From: Lepeophtheirus salmonis
Lineage: Eukaryota; Arthropoda; Copepoda; Siphonostomatoida; Caligidae
Direction: 5' to 3'
Assembly (NCBI RefSeq): GCF_016086655.4
Contig: NC_052138.2
Span: forward strand, 16,182,001-16,246,000
DNA length: 64,000 nucleotides
The first letter of the stretch is position 1. The number at the start of each line of letters is the position of its first letter. Under the pieces are notes generated by a model. It saw nothing but the letters and a program-made list of their open reading frames with translations, had not been told where the DNA came from and searched no databases. Made by a program: the position numbers and the translations under genes. Below are positions 1-11,512 of this stretch, piece by piece.

Positions 1-3000
1 CCACAACAACCATTAAATAATAATAATAATAGAATCCTTCTCTCCTTACGTAGAGGATCTTTGCCCCTTAGAGTGGATGATGTCAATAAAACAATTCTTA
101 TCCCGAATTTTAGTCCGTCTCATAGTCAGCCTAAAACATTATCTAGGCGAGCAAGTTCAGGTTCGTTATTTCTTTCCCCTCTCAAAGAAATATCGACCGC
201 AGAAGAGTTGCAGGAATTTCAAAAGGTAGTTTATATACTGTATATAAGAAATTCAAATAATTAAAACATCGTTACGCGCTCATAAATTATTACTATTATT
301 TCCTTGGCTAAGATTTAGACATTGGTCAGGGATACATATTGCAAGACTACTTGCTTTATATTCAACTAACATGAATGACGTAGTTATTTTCTACGGTTCG
401 GGATCTGTGATTTGCACTAAAAAATGTTTTTCGGTACATCGAAAAACATTCATCCGCTTCAAATGTTAAGATTCTCTTTGTCTTAATTCCTTTACTTCTT
501 TGCTCCTTCCTTGATTACCTTTCCTTTCTAAATCTGGACTGAATATGCTTCTCTGTTCCTATCCATTTCTAAGTAGCTCTTTGTTTCATGTGTTGTTTGT
601 CTCACTTGTGTTCAATTTTATTAATTATACTTTGCAAATATATATTTATTTATAGTTCTTTCAGATGGGAGGTGACATATCCACTTTGAGAACTGCTATT
701 TCCGAGAATCGACTGAAAGAATTGGGTGATCTCCAGTCCAATGAAAAGTATGACCATCAGTTTAGATTGGTTTATATGTACAAAAAGTGTATTCTTTTAT
801 TTCATGTTATAGCTTATATACAGATTCCGATACAGGACATATCGAACTTTCTTCTGAAGCGAAGAAAGAGAGAAAAAGGACTAGAAGAAAACGAACGACA
901 AATCTAGGACCTCGTCTTAAAGTCTTAAATGTATCTGGGTTAAAAGTTGAATGTCAGATGGAAACTGCTAAACAAAAAACGATAACTTTCGAATTTTCTA
1001 CGATTGATATTGTCCCAGAAGATATTTCTTGCGAATTTGTAAGATTTTGCTAAATTTTTATCATTTAAATTATCTTGACCTCACTGCCTACTTAGGTAAA
1101 AGAAGATCTTCTCCCTGAACAACATAGAGAAATTTTAATAGATCAACTAAACGATATAATGCGCCAACTGGACGAAAATCCAAATAAAATACCCATTGTT
1201 CATTTCCCACCGGAGCCGTCATCCACTAACTCTCCACTAAATGAGAAACGAGATAAATCTACTGAGAAGAAAAAGGTTTGCTTTATTTCACTTTTCTACC
1301 TCCATAAATATAAATACATCGTTTACATTTCTTTAGATGGATGATGACAGTTTGAAAGATGGGGATGATCCTAGTATGAAAAATAATTTGGTTCCTCTGA
1401 TAAGTCCAAATGTGCCTGCAAATAATGTTACCCCTGTCGTTCAGTCACAAGAAGATAATCGGGTATTTATTCTTTCATCAACTTATATAGATAAATATTT
1501 TAATAATTCAAGTATCTCCAGGAAAAGGTCTCTCGATTCTCTGTTCTACCTATTTCTGAAAGTATCGAAGAAAGTATTGTTAACTCCGCTGATCAGTCTA
1601 GTTCTGGTGGAACAAATACACCTCTTAATGCCTGTACTCCCGATGCAACCGTCCATTCTCATCAAGCAGGACAAGTTATTAAAATTGCTAATTCTGATGA
1701 AGTTGCAATACCCGATGCAGCATTTGAAGTTTTGAAAGTAAAGCTTGCGACTGTTATGCCAAATGCTGAATTCGAAAGCCCAACTGGAAGTTTTCCTTCA
1801 ACCCCCCAAGTTTCTTCTCAAGAGCCTACATTGAACCAATCCTCTATTATATCAACGGATGAAAAAGTTCAAGACGATGTAAACATTGTGCAGACTCATC
1901 AGCCTCATGTAACTCAGACAACTACGATATCAATTCCCAATGTTCAACCTAATTTGCAAAAACAAAATTTACAACCCATTGCACAACATAACTGTCAATC
2001 CAATTCCATACATCAAGTTCAAGTTAATTTGCAACAAATGATACCAACATCAAAATCTGAGCTAGCTGTTCAACAACATCAGCAACAATCCAATATGATG
2101 CAACAAAATGTGCAATCTATTATTACAAAGAAACAAGTCTCTCCACCCTCAACTTTACAGCATTCTATCCAAAAGCCAGTTCTGCAACAACAAATCTCGG
2201 TTCAACAGCCATTATCGTCTCAACAGCTTAGTTCTACTCAACAGCAAATTCAGCAGCATTCAACACCTTCTACTTCTCACCAGTTGCAAAACTCTGTTCA
2301 AACCCAACAACCTTCGCTGAAGCTACAGTCAACTACAGTTCAGGCACAAACTACTCAACAAGTACAATCTGGTATGCAGACTCACATGAATCAACAATTG
2401 CCACCATCTATTCCACATCAGTCTCAACAACAGATGCAGTCTTCAGTTTCCACTCAAGGACACCAACAGATCCAGTCTTCGATTTCCACTCAAGGGCAAC
2501 AACAGATGCAGTCTTCAATTTCCACTCAAGGACAACAGATGCACTCATCTGGTTCTCTGCAAGGATCACAACAACAAATGCAGCAGCAGCAGCAACCACC
2601 TTCAGTATCTCAACAGCCTCAACTACAGGCAGAGGCTCTTCATGATACCAAAAAGAAAGATGAAAGGTGGGTTTTTATATCTTCATTAATATACATTGCT
2701 CTAAAGTTTTTTAAAGAAGGAATTGATGTTATTTTATAATTAACTAGTATCAATAACTTTCATGGTGTTGGGGTTAAAAAACATCATTAAGAAGTAATTA
2801 ATTATATTTTGTATTTATAGAGGGACACTCTCTGATTTGGAACAAAATCTTCAAAACATTATGGGAACTAAAGTTAATTCTCAAACAAAAGCTCCTGTTC
2901 AATCAGCTTCTCAGTCTCAAAACATCGTTCAGACACAAGATAATGTTGCAAATAAAGTTCAAGAATCTTCGAAGGAACCTTCTCGTTTTTCTGTTAATCC

Positions 3001-5741
3001 AGTTGATGCTCCTAGTGGAATCAAGAGCTTACCTAATGGCGAAGGTTCAAGACCGGAACACTTACCCGTCAATGAAGCAGATGGTAATTTTTTAGCTTTT
3101 TATTTTTTTAAATAATATTTTTCCACTTCCATGATCCATCTTTAGAAGCTAAAAACAACCTTATAAAGAAGGGTCGCTTTGCTGTTCAAACTATGGGGAC
3201 AAGCCTCGAGGATTCTCAGTCTGTTTCTGCCCATTATGATTCCAGTCCGAGTCCTAGCTATGATACAGCATCTGAGTCTGTAGTCGCAACCGCTGACAAT
3301 TCTGATAATACAACATATGGATCTGCGGTGGAAGATTTAATTTTTGAGCAAAATAAAAATGATTTTGAACCTGTAAGTTATGTTGATATTTTCTTAGGGA
3401 TCAAGTTAGTTTAGTTACTTGAGATGGCTTAACATTTTAGCAAAATTAGTTTTTCTTTGTATTTTGTTTGATATGAGATGATTTAAACTTACTTCCCTTT
3501 ATTAGAGTTATTTTATTTCTTAATTTTAATTAAGTTTTGGAAACTCATGTACAAAATTATGATACTAAGTCTGGTGTACATTACTTAGTTACATGATTAA
3601 TTTTCTTGTGAAAAAGGATTGCATGTCTAATTCAAAATAATACAAACTTATAAAAATAAGGCTCACAATCAGTTAAATTCTTTTTATAACGTTATTTTAT
3701 TTATTTTTTTATTTTGTTCTTTTCTATATATGTATTATCTTCTTTAAGTGTTACATTTTCTAAAATTAGCCTTTTTTAAAATCGCATTTATATACTACAA
3801 CTTTAAAGACAATACGATCCCGGAAAGATAGCTTTCGAATTACAAATGTTGTCGACATGTGTGGAAGTCAAGATTTTCAGATTCGTGACAAGGAAGAATA
3901 CTTTGAGTCCCCTATTCATTCATTTCTAAATGGGGATGGCCATCTAAGTCCTAGTTCCAGCAGTCATCCTGTTAAAATTAATGATACTAGTTGGAAGCAG
4001 CTCAATGACGAATTGAATGTTCTTTTCAATAGTCATCATACCATAACGGCTGGACAAGCCACTTTTTCTCTACCCAAGACCCATAGTCTTGATTATAACG
4101 TCTATCACACGATTTCTGGTGGCAAAAGACATCCCGATTTAAGTTTGCAAAATCCGGAACGAACGAAACATTTTCTGCGTCAAGCCAGTGTTATTTCCAA
4201 TTCTTCGAGGGAAGAGGGGATTTTCCCTCTTTTTGATGATGTTGAATTACCTTTCTCCTCTTCTTCTTCTCCTCTTCTTCCTCCCAGGGTAATATTAAAA
4301 CCTCTCTCTCCCACAAAAACAAGAACCACACTCAATACAAATTTCTTTGTGGCTGGGATTAAAATATCCGTGATACTTAAGCATGTTTGTTTTGTTATTT
4401 ATTTGGACTATTGTATATTTTTATTCCATTTAATGCATGAGTTTTTTAGTTTTTTTTTTGGTTTTTAATTACTTGTTTTGTATTTTTACAGTGAGAGTTC
4501 TTTCATATTACTCATATTAATAACAACAATCCTATTATTATTATTGGCTTCATTCTAATGCTACATCAATCATATTGTATTATATGTACTTATTTGATGA
4601 CGATTAACTTGTGGTGTTTTGTGATAAAAACTTGTGCAATGTGCATATTTTTACACTTTTTCCTCCCAACTCTTCTCTCTTTCATTTATGTTTCTTATCC
4701 TTCTTCTGTTTATCTCTCCTTATCTCTCCTAATGAGTACTACTAACAATAATTATTTATTTATCTACTACACTTCTATTAAAGCTAATTTTCACAAGCCT
4801 ATGCCATTCATTGGTAATTATATAATCATTCATATAGGAGTACATATTTGTTTTTTTAAGTTTTAATTTTAAGATATCTGAGCATGGAGTAATTCATAAT
4901 GCAAAATTATATTCAATTCAATTGGTCATTCTTAGATTATTTTAAAATTAGAACAAAATGGTGTACCAAATTATTTTTTTAATACAAGCATAAATATATT
5001 GATATAACTTTTTTTTATCATAATAATACTGGGGGAATTTTTTGTATGATATATTTTATATTATTTAAATGATTAATTTTATAAATATCTCAATAAAATA
5101 TTTTTTCTTTCAGTCCACCGATTGCATCAATGAAGCTGTTTCCAAACTTGCAGAAGCAATACATAACTTGGACGACAAGTAATGTGCCTTAAATTTTTAT
5201 TTTGTACCATTTTTAAACAAAAATACTAATATATTATGTACTTTTTCTGCATTCTAGGCATAAACAACAAATGCAAGAAATGGAAAGAAGAATGGATCAG
5301 TTAAAACAGGATTATCGCAATGAAAGGGATAAATTAAATGATAAACTCATCAGGACAGTTGAACTTTTAGGGTCCAGTCGCAATAGAGATCAACAGCAGT
5401 TGCTGCAGCAGCAGCAGCAGCAACAACAGTTACAGCAGCAACAACAACAGTTACAACAGCAGCAGCAACAACATTTTCAAGATCAGCAACAACAACAACA
5501 TTTTCAAGATCAGCAACAACAACATAAATTTCCGCAACACGGCGGCATATCCCAAGCATCTTCGCAACAGCCACCGCACATGATACAGCAATATTCACTT
5601 TCCCAGCAGCAACAACAACAACAACAACACCATGTGGTCTCATCTAATTCTCAGAATGCTTCTTCATTACAACTTCAGAGTAGCGACTCATTTAATCCCT
5701 CCCCATCACCCGTTCTTAGTAATCCTTCGAGAAAACAATGA
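1..5741 (+). CDS. Wnk: WNK-type serine/threonine kinase, C-terminal part (11 exons, 5' end outside window)
   Basis: WNK kinases sense chloride and osmotic stress and activate OSR1/SPAK-type kinases that control cation-chloride cotransporters in the cytoplasm. Modelled exons are 1-225, 665-747, 813-1038, 1096-1275, 1337-1462, 1522-2666, 2821-3083, 3146-3372, 3770-4288, 5114-5178 and 5258-5741; all junctions are GT-AG, phases agree, and they give about 1,180 residues to a TGA. Recognition rests on a PF2/CCT-like domain (about 906-1170) with the pattern RLKV..VECQ..T....TFEF....PEDI, characteristic of the domains that follow WNK kinase domains. Further support comes from three RFxV motifs (1534-1545, 2984-2995, 3175-3186), the docking motif for OSR1/SPAK. 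A long Gln/Ser-rich linker and a basic-acidic coiled coil (about 5258-5375) followed by polyQ end the protein. The kinase domain is not in the window, so naming relies on the regulatory half. The boundary between exons 2 and 3 is the least certain. Confidence 0.8.
226..664 (+). other. WNK intron
   Basis: Donor AAG|GTAGTT at 226 and acceptor TTTCAG at 659-664, phase 0. AT-rich; I see no other feature in it. The other WNK introns above 300 bp are 3373-3769 and 4289-5113, both pyrimidine/AT-rich with no coding signal beyond short read-through. Confidence 0.65.
906..1170 (+). other. Wnk: PF2/CCT-like domain of the WNK protein
   Basis: Encoded across exons 3 and 4, interrupted by a 57-bp intron at 1039-1095. 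It begins after a basic stretch (RKRTRRKR) and has beta strands LKVLNVSG, KVECQMET and ITFEFST, then an acidic PEDI turn and an amphipathic helix containing LLPEQHREILI. In WNKs such domains bind RFxV peptides and contribute to autoregulation. That function is taken from the family; only the fold pattern is seen here. Confidence 0.75.
2428..2568 (+). repeat. In-frame 36-nt tandem repeat (Gln/Ser-rich, about 4 units)
   Basis: Three full 36-nt units (2428-2463, 2464-2499, 2500-2535) and a 33-nt degenerate fourth (2536-2568) encode a QQMQSSISTQGQ-like dodecapeptide within the WNK linker. The unit length preserves the frame. Copies differ by only a few substitutions, so the array is probably young and may vary in length between individuals. 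Confidence 0.9.
5389..5634 (+). repeat. CAG/CAA poly-glutamine tract in the last WNK exon
   Basis: A run of mixed CAG and CAA codons encodes long glutamine stretches broken by HFQDQ units. A 33-nt segment encoding HFQDQQQQQ is duplicated around 5473-5525. Mixed codons suggest selection for polyQ rather than a pure expanding microsatellite. The minus-strand open frames opposite (Val/Ala-rich) are shadows of it. Confidence 0.9.
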
Positions 5742-6102
5742 ATTCTAATTATTATTACTCTTATCATTATTATTATTATTTGGTAGAACTCTTTTATTAC
5801 ATAATTATTATTATTACTATTATTAATTAGCATTGTCAGATTACTCGAATTTGTGATACTATTCCGACAGGCAGTAAAAAAGTATGTAAGAATTCTGTGC
5901 AAAAGTATTGATTCATACTGTCGATCGACTCCATATAGAGAAGAGTTATGGTAAATGATGAGAATGTGTTTTCGCAAATAAGAAATATTTAAATAATATA
6001 TCATTATTCATCAAGTACATATATGAAAATAATAATAATCACACCGCTCGCCGCACTCTAATATTTGCATTTATGGTTGTCTTATCTTACTATACAAAAT
6101 CT

Positions 6103-6108
6103 TTTATT
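6103..6108 (-). terminator. AATAAA polyadenylation signal of the MYND gene
   Basis: On the minus strand AATAAA lies about 45 nt past the stop codon of the MYND gene. No other canonical signal lies nearer. Confidence 0.55.
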
Positions 6109-6152
6109 AAGAGAATATACCCTTAAGATTATCATTTCATTCATTCCCAGAC

Positions 6153-8094
6153 TTACAAACTTACAGCACATACATAATCATTAGTATATATTACTGAATA
6201 GGGTACATAGTTATCCGTGGAATCACTGCAGCGTACTGGGCGCTTAGAGCAATATGCATTCAGTCTGGGTTCTATGACTGTCCTTGTATTTGGAACAATA
6301 TTCTTCAATAACGTTAAGTTATCCTTCGTGTCAGTGATGTTAAACTCAGTGAAAATGAGCGGTGCTCCACCAGGTCGAATCATGTATGGAAGAGATTCTC
6401 TCCAGCTTGGATAAAATTTGAATCCACAATCCAGGGCTATCACTGCATCGGGTTCAATAAAGCTATTCTTTTTGATGTAGTCATGATACAATGTATTGGC
6501 TTCGAAGCGGTAGTTTATTTTCAGACCTTTTCGTTCATCTATTTGTAATCCTTTTCCTTTGTAACTAAAGAGTTTGGGAAACTCCATTCTCTCACATTCG
6601 TCGCCAATGAATATGATATCGAGAGAGTTGAGCTTTGGCAACCTCGAGGCAATAACTTCCCAACCAGACAAATGTCTTATTTCTGCAATTCGACTTCCTA
6701 CCAAATGTAGTGTCAAGTGTTCCATTTGTTCAACTGCCTGGGATTTTGTACCTGTTTCTTCAAGCGCATGTAGAACTGTGAGGGGGCAAGTGTAGAGAAA
6801 TGTAAGATAGCGGAGCTCTGAATCCCTGTATCCTGGAAGTTTTTGTGACACTAAAGATGATATGTCATCTGAAAAAAACTTTTCAATATCATTTGGAAGG
6901 GGTTTCCAAGACTTTGTCTCAACATAAGGAGAATAATTCTGAACTTGATGCCCTACAGTGACTTCGAACTTATGATCGTCTAATGCTGTACGAAGGGACT
7001 GGCAATGTTCCTCGTGAGATACCTTCCCCGCATCAACATGAGCATTACAGAAGGCAACACAATAACATTTTTGACAATTAACAAGCTTGTCTTGTTCGTA
7101 TGATCCACATTTAATGCATCTTCGGGGATGATTCACCATATCTATTTCGTATTGATTTAAAGCCCTATCAAGCCCTTTTCTGAGTTCTTTTGAAAAAGAA
7201 TCTTTGTCTGAAAATTCTGCAAGCCAATGTTGCTTACCATTCCTAAAAGAAAGATTATATTGGATTTTTTAAAAATAATTTTATCATAGAAAATTTTAAA
7301 AATAATTTTATCATAGAAAATTTTAAAAATATATATATTCTACCTTAGGGTAGTGAGAACCTTGCATAACTTTTTATGATTAGACCAATCCTCTTTCTGT
7401 TCCTCCTTACCGATATAACCAACAATTTTGCAGCCTGAACACCATTTCATATTACCGAGAGTGGAGGAAATTGGGCACATCCCGAACCAGTATCTTTTTT
7501 GAGGCTCTTGTGACATTGCAATAGTCGTGGTTTTCCCATTAGGTAGGTCTACTACCATTCTTCGCATTTTTGTCCACACTATGTCAAAAAAATAGATTAA
7601 ATATAATTTGGAATCAAAATGATCTTACTTGACTCTTGATCGTATTTCCCAGTATCTATTTCCCAATCCTCGACTTGCTCCATAATAATCAGTTCTAAAT
7701 GAATTAAATGTTTTTCCTCAGTAAGAAGATCCTTCGTGATTTTATCCAATAAATCTGGATGATCAAATACTTCATGCATAAATTCCATGTAAGAGTTGTG
7801 ATATTGATCAATTTCACAGCTCACTTCCTGTATAAGGATTAATAACAAATATATAATGGGTACCTATATATATTTATATTTAAAGTACAAATATCCCATA
7901 CTTACATATAATTTTAAACGAATATCCATCAAGTCTTGATATGCTGCTTCATTCTCTGCTGTCTTTGAAGAATTAAAAGGGCTTTTCTGTAGATATTTTG
8001 ATATTGAATCAAATTCCACGATTTCTTTTTTCGCTAATTTGAGCCAACTTGAGGCTACTCGAACAATCAAATCTTGAAATCCTTCAAAATTCAT
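6153..8094 (-). CDS. MYND zinc-finger protein with MSS51-like C-terminal domain
   Basis: Complete four-exon gene on the minus strand: 8094-7906, 7827-7629, 7578-7344 and 7242-6153, with GT-AG junctions and matching phases; 570 residues. The N-terminal third is helical with no motif I recognise. Exon 3 carries a partial MYND-like finger (CPISS...WCSGC...HKKLC) in which the first CxxC and the central YC are missing, so it probably binds zinc poorly. Exon 4 has a canonical MYND finger (about 7118-7002: CIKC, CQKC, FC, then H and C). Next comes a domain of about 250 residues with LTFLYTCPLTVLHALE and LTLHLVGSR, as in MSS51/ZMYND-type proteins. MYND fingers bind proline-rich partners; MSS51 itself acts in mitochondrial gene expression in yeast, but this family is broad and no function is assigned here. 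It converges on the WNK gene with about 410 bp between stop codons. Confidence 0.85.
7266..7329. repeat. Duplicated ~30-bp unit inside MYND intron 3
   Basis: The segment AAAAATAATTTTATCATAG followed by AAAATTTT occurs twice head to tail in the 101-bp intron between exons 3 and 4. The duplication accounts for most of the intron's extra length. Confidence 0.85.
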
Positions 8095-9120
8095 CTTAAT
8101 ATCTGATTCACTATTTGTATGATGAATTTGTTACACAATCTGAATTTTTTTCCCCTTGTATTACAAAGATTTAGACAAATACGAAAAGAGCTTGGGTATA
8201 TGAAAATACTAAAATGTCGTATTTTATTTATAAATAGGTGAAGGTATGTACAATATATATATTGAGAAACAAGCACATGTGTCATGTAGCGGGAGGGTTG
8301 TGAGCTTTCTATCACCCCTTCGAGAACTATCTTGAAGCTTTCTTCCTAGAATTCCCATTATTTAATCAAACAACGTATGAGCATGGTGAACAGACTGAAT
8401 GAACACATAACAAATCTACAACACAATATCATTCGTCTTAAAATTAGCCTGCATTTATTCCTAAATAATGTATTCAATTTTTGTTTTATAGTATTAGGAG
8501 TACTTGTCCCGGCTCATTACTTTGATTATAAGAATTAAAGACTTCATCGGTAGCGATGAAATCATAGAGGCTCCACCCTTTATCGGAATTTTTATGGTTG
8601 TCACAGAAAAGAAAAAAAAAAATCCAATCTAATATTTTTTTAAATATAATAATTTTCGAGAAAGAAAGATTAATTTCCCTTTTAAAAAAACAAATTGTTA
8701 TTCGTTCAAATTTAGTCTCTCTTGAAAATTTTAAACCAAAAATAAATAAATAAAGTTTTTGTCTGTTCTAAAAAAAATTATTTTTTAAATTTCCCATTTA
8801 TAATAAAAAACAAAAAACTTTTTTACCAAAATTGTCAAAAAGGCTCCCTTAGAAAAAAAAAATCCTGCTGACGTCTCTGATAACGTCACCATTATATCAT
8901 TTGGCTTCCCACTTGAAAATAAATTCCACCACTGGTGGACCTCACATAATATATATATATATATATAAATGTTTTTTCCTAATAAAAACATTATTTGAAA
9001 AAATAAATATTTTTTATGCAAAAACGTTATTAAAATACATCATTCTGGTAAAAATATTCACCAAATTAAAAAAATACCATGTACATCGCCACATTGGTAG
9101 TGCTGGAGGAATTTTTACCT
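8095..9120. other. Intergenic DNA upstream of the MYND gene
   Basis: AT-rich, with homopolymer runs and an (AT)n microsatellite at about 8949-8967. It must contain the MYND promoter, but I see no clear TATA/Inr pair. Short open frames here lack codon structure. Confidence 0.5.
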
Positions 9121-9135
9121 TTTAATATAATTTTT

Positions 9136-9285
9136 TTTGTCATTCTGGCAAATTATGTAGCAGAACACAAAACTTTATATTTGATCTTTTTTTCCAAAAA
9201 ATTTAATTTTTTTTGTCATTCTGGCAAATTATTTAGCAGAACACAAAATTTTATATATGTTATTTTTCCCAAAAATTTAATATTT
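9136..9285. repeat. Tandem duplication of a ~75-bp unit
   Basis: Two adjacent copies share TTTTGTCATTCTGGCAAATT, then TAGCAGAACACAAAA and a CCAAAAA.TTTAAT end. A third degenerate start (CATTCTGGTAAAAATATTC) lies at about 9040. No coding sense is apparent. Confidence 0.85.
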
Positions 9286-9375
9286 TTATCAATTCAATAT
9301 TTGAATATTTTTTTCAAAAGTTAATTTTTTGTGTATAAGTGTAAATTTTTATACTTTTTTATACACTTATTATAT

Positions 9376-9890
9376 GTGTGTAAATTCGGAAAGCAATCAA
9401 TTTTTATTTGCTGTTACAACTACTTGGCAAATGTATAGGTACAAATTAATACATATAATTTTCGAAGATTTGACAATTTTGATAATAATTTTCGCAACAA
9501 CGCAAGCATCATTTTTTTGGAAAATGTTCTCTGTATCAATGAAAAATTTTATTACAGAAGAGTGGGATTATGTTAAGCTAAGTTATAAGCAAAAAAAAAT
9601 CGATAAGAACTACTGATTAAATAAAAATATCAAAATGTAATGGTTTATTGTAAATATTTATTAGTATGCACATATATTGAAGGTATGTCTAATCCGTTTA
9701 TATTATAAAATATTTTCTATTAATGTAGTTCACCCATTTTTTTCTAGTCATTTATAGTTTTCTCTGTTATAACTCATTATGGACCTTATTATTGATCTCA
9801 TTTAGAATAATGTTTTTAATATATCTAAATTTTGAAAAAAAATGTATATATTTTTTATTTAGTCCGTGTAGCTATGTTTGTTATGACGAC
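9376..9890. repeat. Dispersed repeat family X, copy 1
   Basis: Shares ordered similarity with 16200-16650: AAATTCGGAAAG.AATCAAT at the left, AAATATTTATTAGTA then ACATATAT in the middle, a GACCTTATT...GGATCTCA-type block, and AGCTATGTTTGTTAT at the right. The copies are diverged with indels, as expected of an old interspersed repeat. Class unknown; no open frame or terminal repeat was recognised. Confidence 0.6.
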
Positions 9891-10239
9891 TAATGATTTT
9901 GTTTATTTTTAGTGTTCCATCCCTTATTACTTATTACTTTTATACTATACGCGTTTAGGTATGAACGTGAAAAAAAAGTAGAATATCTATTTAAAAATGT
10001 AAGGCTACGTTTATAAATATAGGAGACTGTTAAGGTTACCTTGTAACTTTGAACAACTGCATATAAGTCATTTATGAGTATTTTTCAATATGTTTTCTTT
10101 GAACAGGAGGAAAATACATCATATGAGTTATATTTTTGTACCATCAGTATAGCGGAAAAATTAATAATATATTAGGAATAAGTGAATATAATGTATTGAG
10201 CATGAAATGATCATGTGAAAGATCCTAATTTGTCACTTA

Positions 10240-10664
10240 TCTTATATATTTCCATAATAATAAAGCAAAGTTTATCTGTTTGAATGTATGTTTGAATGGA
10301 AAAAAGACCTTTTTGATTTAATAAATAACAATGTAGTCATATTAATTAAATCTCGCAGGTGTTTTGTATGAAGAATCGAGCGTGTGTAGCGATAACTCGA
10401 CTAGGTAGCGCTCTAGAGACTATAGTGCTCCCTGGCGCATTCGTTATAACGTCACATTAATATTTTTTTCGCAAGCTTTTATTATTATTCTTGCATTCTT
10501 GAGAAGAGAACATCTATGTATTGAATAACTAGGTGTGTGTACACATAAAAAACGGTTAGTAACACTGAAGATCTCTTTGGGAGTTATCTTCTATATTTTT
10601 AAGGCAAAGTTTGTCTGTTTGACGATACGTAATTACTCTGGGCAATGCCGGGTACTACCGTTAG
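10240..10664 (+). mobile_element. Helitron-like non-autonomous element, copy A
   Basis: Begins TCTTATATATT followed by AAAGCAAAGTTTATCTGTTTG and ends GGGCAATGCCGGGTACTACCGTTAG. It sits between A (10239) and T (10665), the Helitron target preference; the end is TTAG, a slight variant of CTRR, preceded by a GC-rich element able to form a short hairpin. No Rep/helicase coding is present, so it would depend on an autonomous partner. Related copies lie at 24320-25043, 32975-33518 and (inverted) 32687-32913. Confidence 0.7.
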
Positions 10665-11449
10665 TAATAAATATAAAGTTTTAAGGTTTTATCTTGCTAA
10701 CAGATTCAAATTTGATGCCTTGAATAATCTCTGTTGCCTTGTGATTTTGACTATTCTCGGTAGACTAGTGTGTCCACGAAAATTTGCATGGGATCGCCTT
10801 ACGCCTTAAAAAAAGTGGTTGTTTGATACCGAATGTCTTTTTGTTTTTAGAAATGTAGAAAGTAAGGATTTACTTTCATAGCTGAAGCGGGAATTAAAAA
10901 ACCACGATTTACAACGAAATTTTGTAAAAAAAAAAATATTGTGCCTATAAATTTTCAGATATTTAGAACTCAAATTTTATATATGGCCTTGTACTAGTTA
11001 GTTCTAAAAATGGGATCACTGCAACTTTGCAAATGTTATTAAGGGGTCATGGAAGCAGAAAAGTTGGGAACCGCTGCTCTAAATGAATATATTTTAGTAA
11101 ATATTCATATGATACTCGGGAAATCAAATTTTAATACATCCCTACTTTCATATTGTTTGAACAGTTTGCAATACAGGCCAATAACATTTCTAAAAATGAT
11201 AGTAAGTAGGATTTTGAAACCTCTACTCGCCTGAAAACAATCACAATAATGAAATAGTTTTTGTGTGTCCAAAATAAAGTTGAATGAATCCATAAGATAA
11301 AATGTAAAATAACGGAGAACTCATAAATTGGGATTTTAAACATTGATGTACTAATTTTTATTATTATTTGTCAATCAATGCTAAAAAGTATTATTATTTT
11401 GTTACATTTTAACTATTGTCTTCAATATAACAGCTTATAATTAGCTCAT
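10665..11449. other. Non-coding intergenic segment with a hAT-like end
   Basis: Mostly AT-rich sequence without a gene. At 11060-11080, AAAAGTTGGGAACCGCTGCTC resembles the conserved inner end of hAT-type MITEs (CAGTGGTTCCCAAC in reverse complement). I could not find a matching left end, so it may be a truncated copy. Confidence 0.35.
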
Positions 11450-11512
11450 TATTCTATACTGTTAAATAAATAAGTCTAGGACAACATGCTAGTAAGACTC
11501 TCGAAGTAACAC
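11450..11512 (-). repeat. LTR fragment, distal copy
   Basis: 63-bp segment matching 15080-15142 at 58 of 63 positions, same orientation, one copy on each side of the gag/protease remnant. The simplest reading is the end of the two long terminal repeats of one element. The protease frame runs directly into this copy, implying an internal deletion that removed RT and integrase. Confidence 0.55.

Noticed and set aside
824..835. Alternative acceptors for WNK exon 3 (ATACAG at 818-823 and ACAG at 832-835)
   Set aside because: Neither fits the phase left by the GTATGA donor at 748; the acceptor at 812 does.
4289..4468. Open-frame extension of the WNK exon past 4288
   Set aside because: It crosses a good GTAATA donor and becomes Phe/Leu-rich non-coding-like sequence; the exon at 5114 joins in phase instead.
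5350..5643. 97-codon minus-strand frame rich in Val and Ala
   Set aside because: It is the complement of the CAG/CAA poly-glutamine tract; the same applies to the minus-strand frame at 2408-2599.
9329..9616. 95-codon open frame in intergenic DNA
   Set aside because: It overlaps a dispersed non-coding repeat (family X), has a random residue pattern and no domain.
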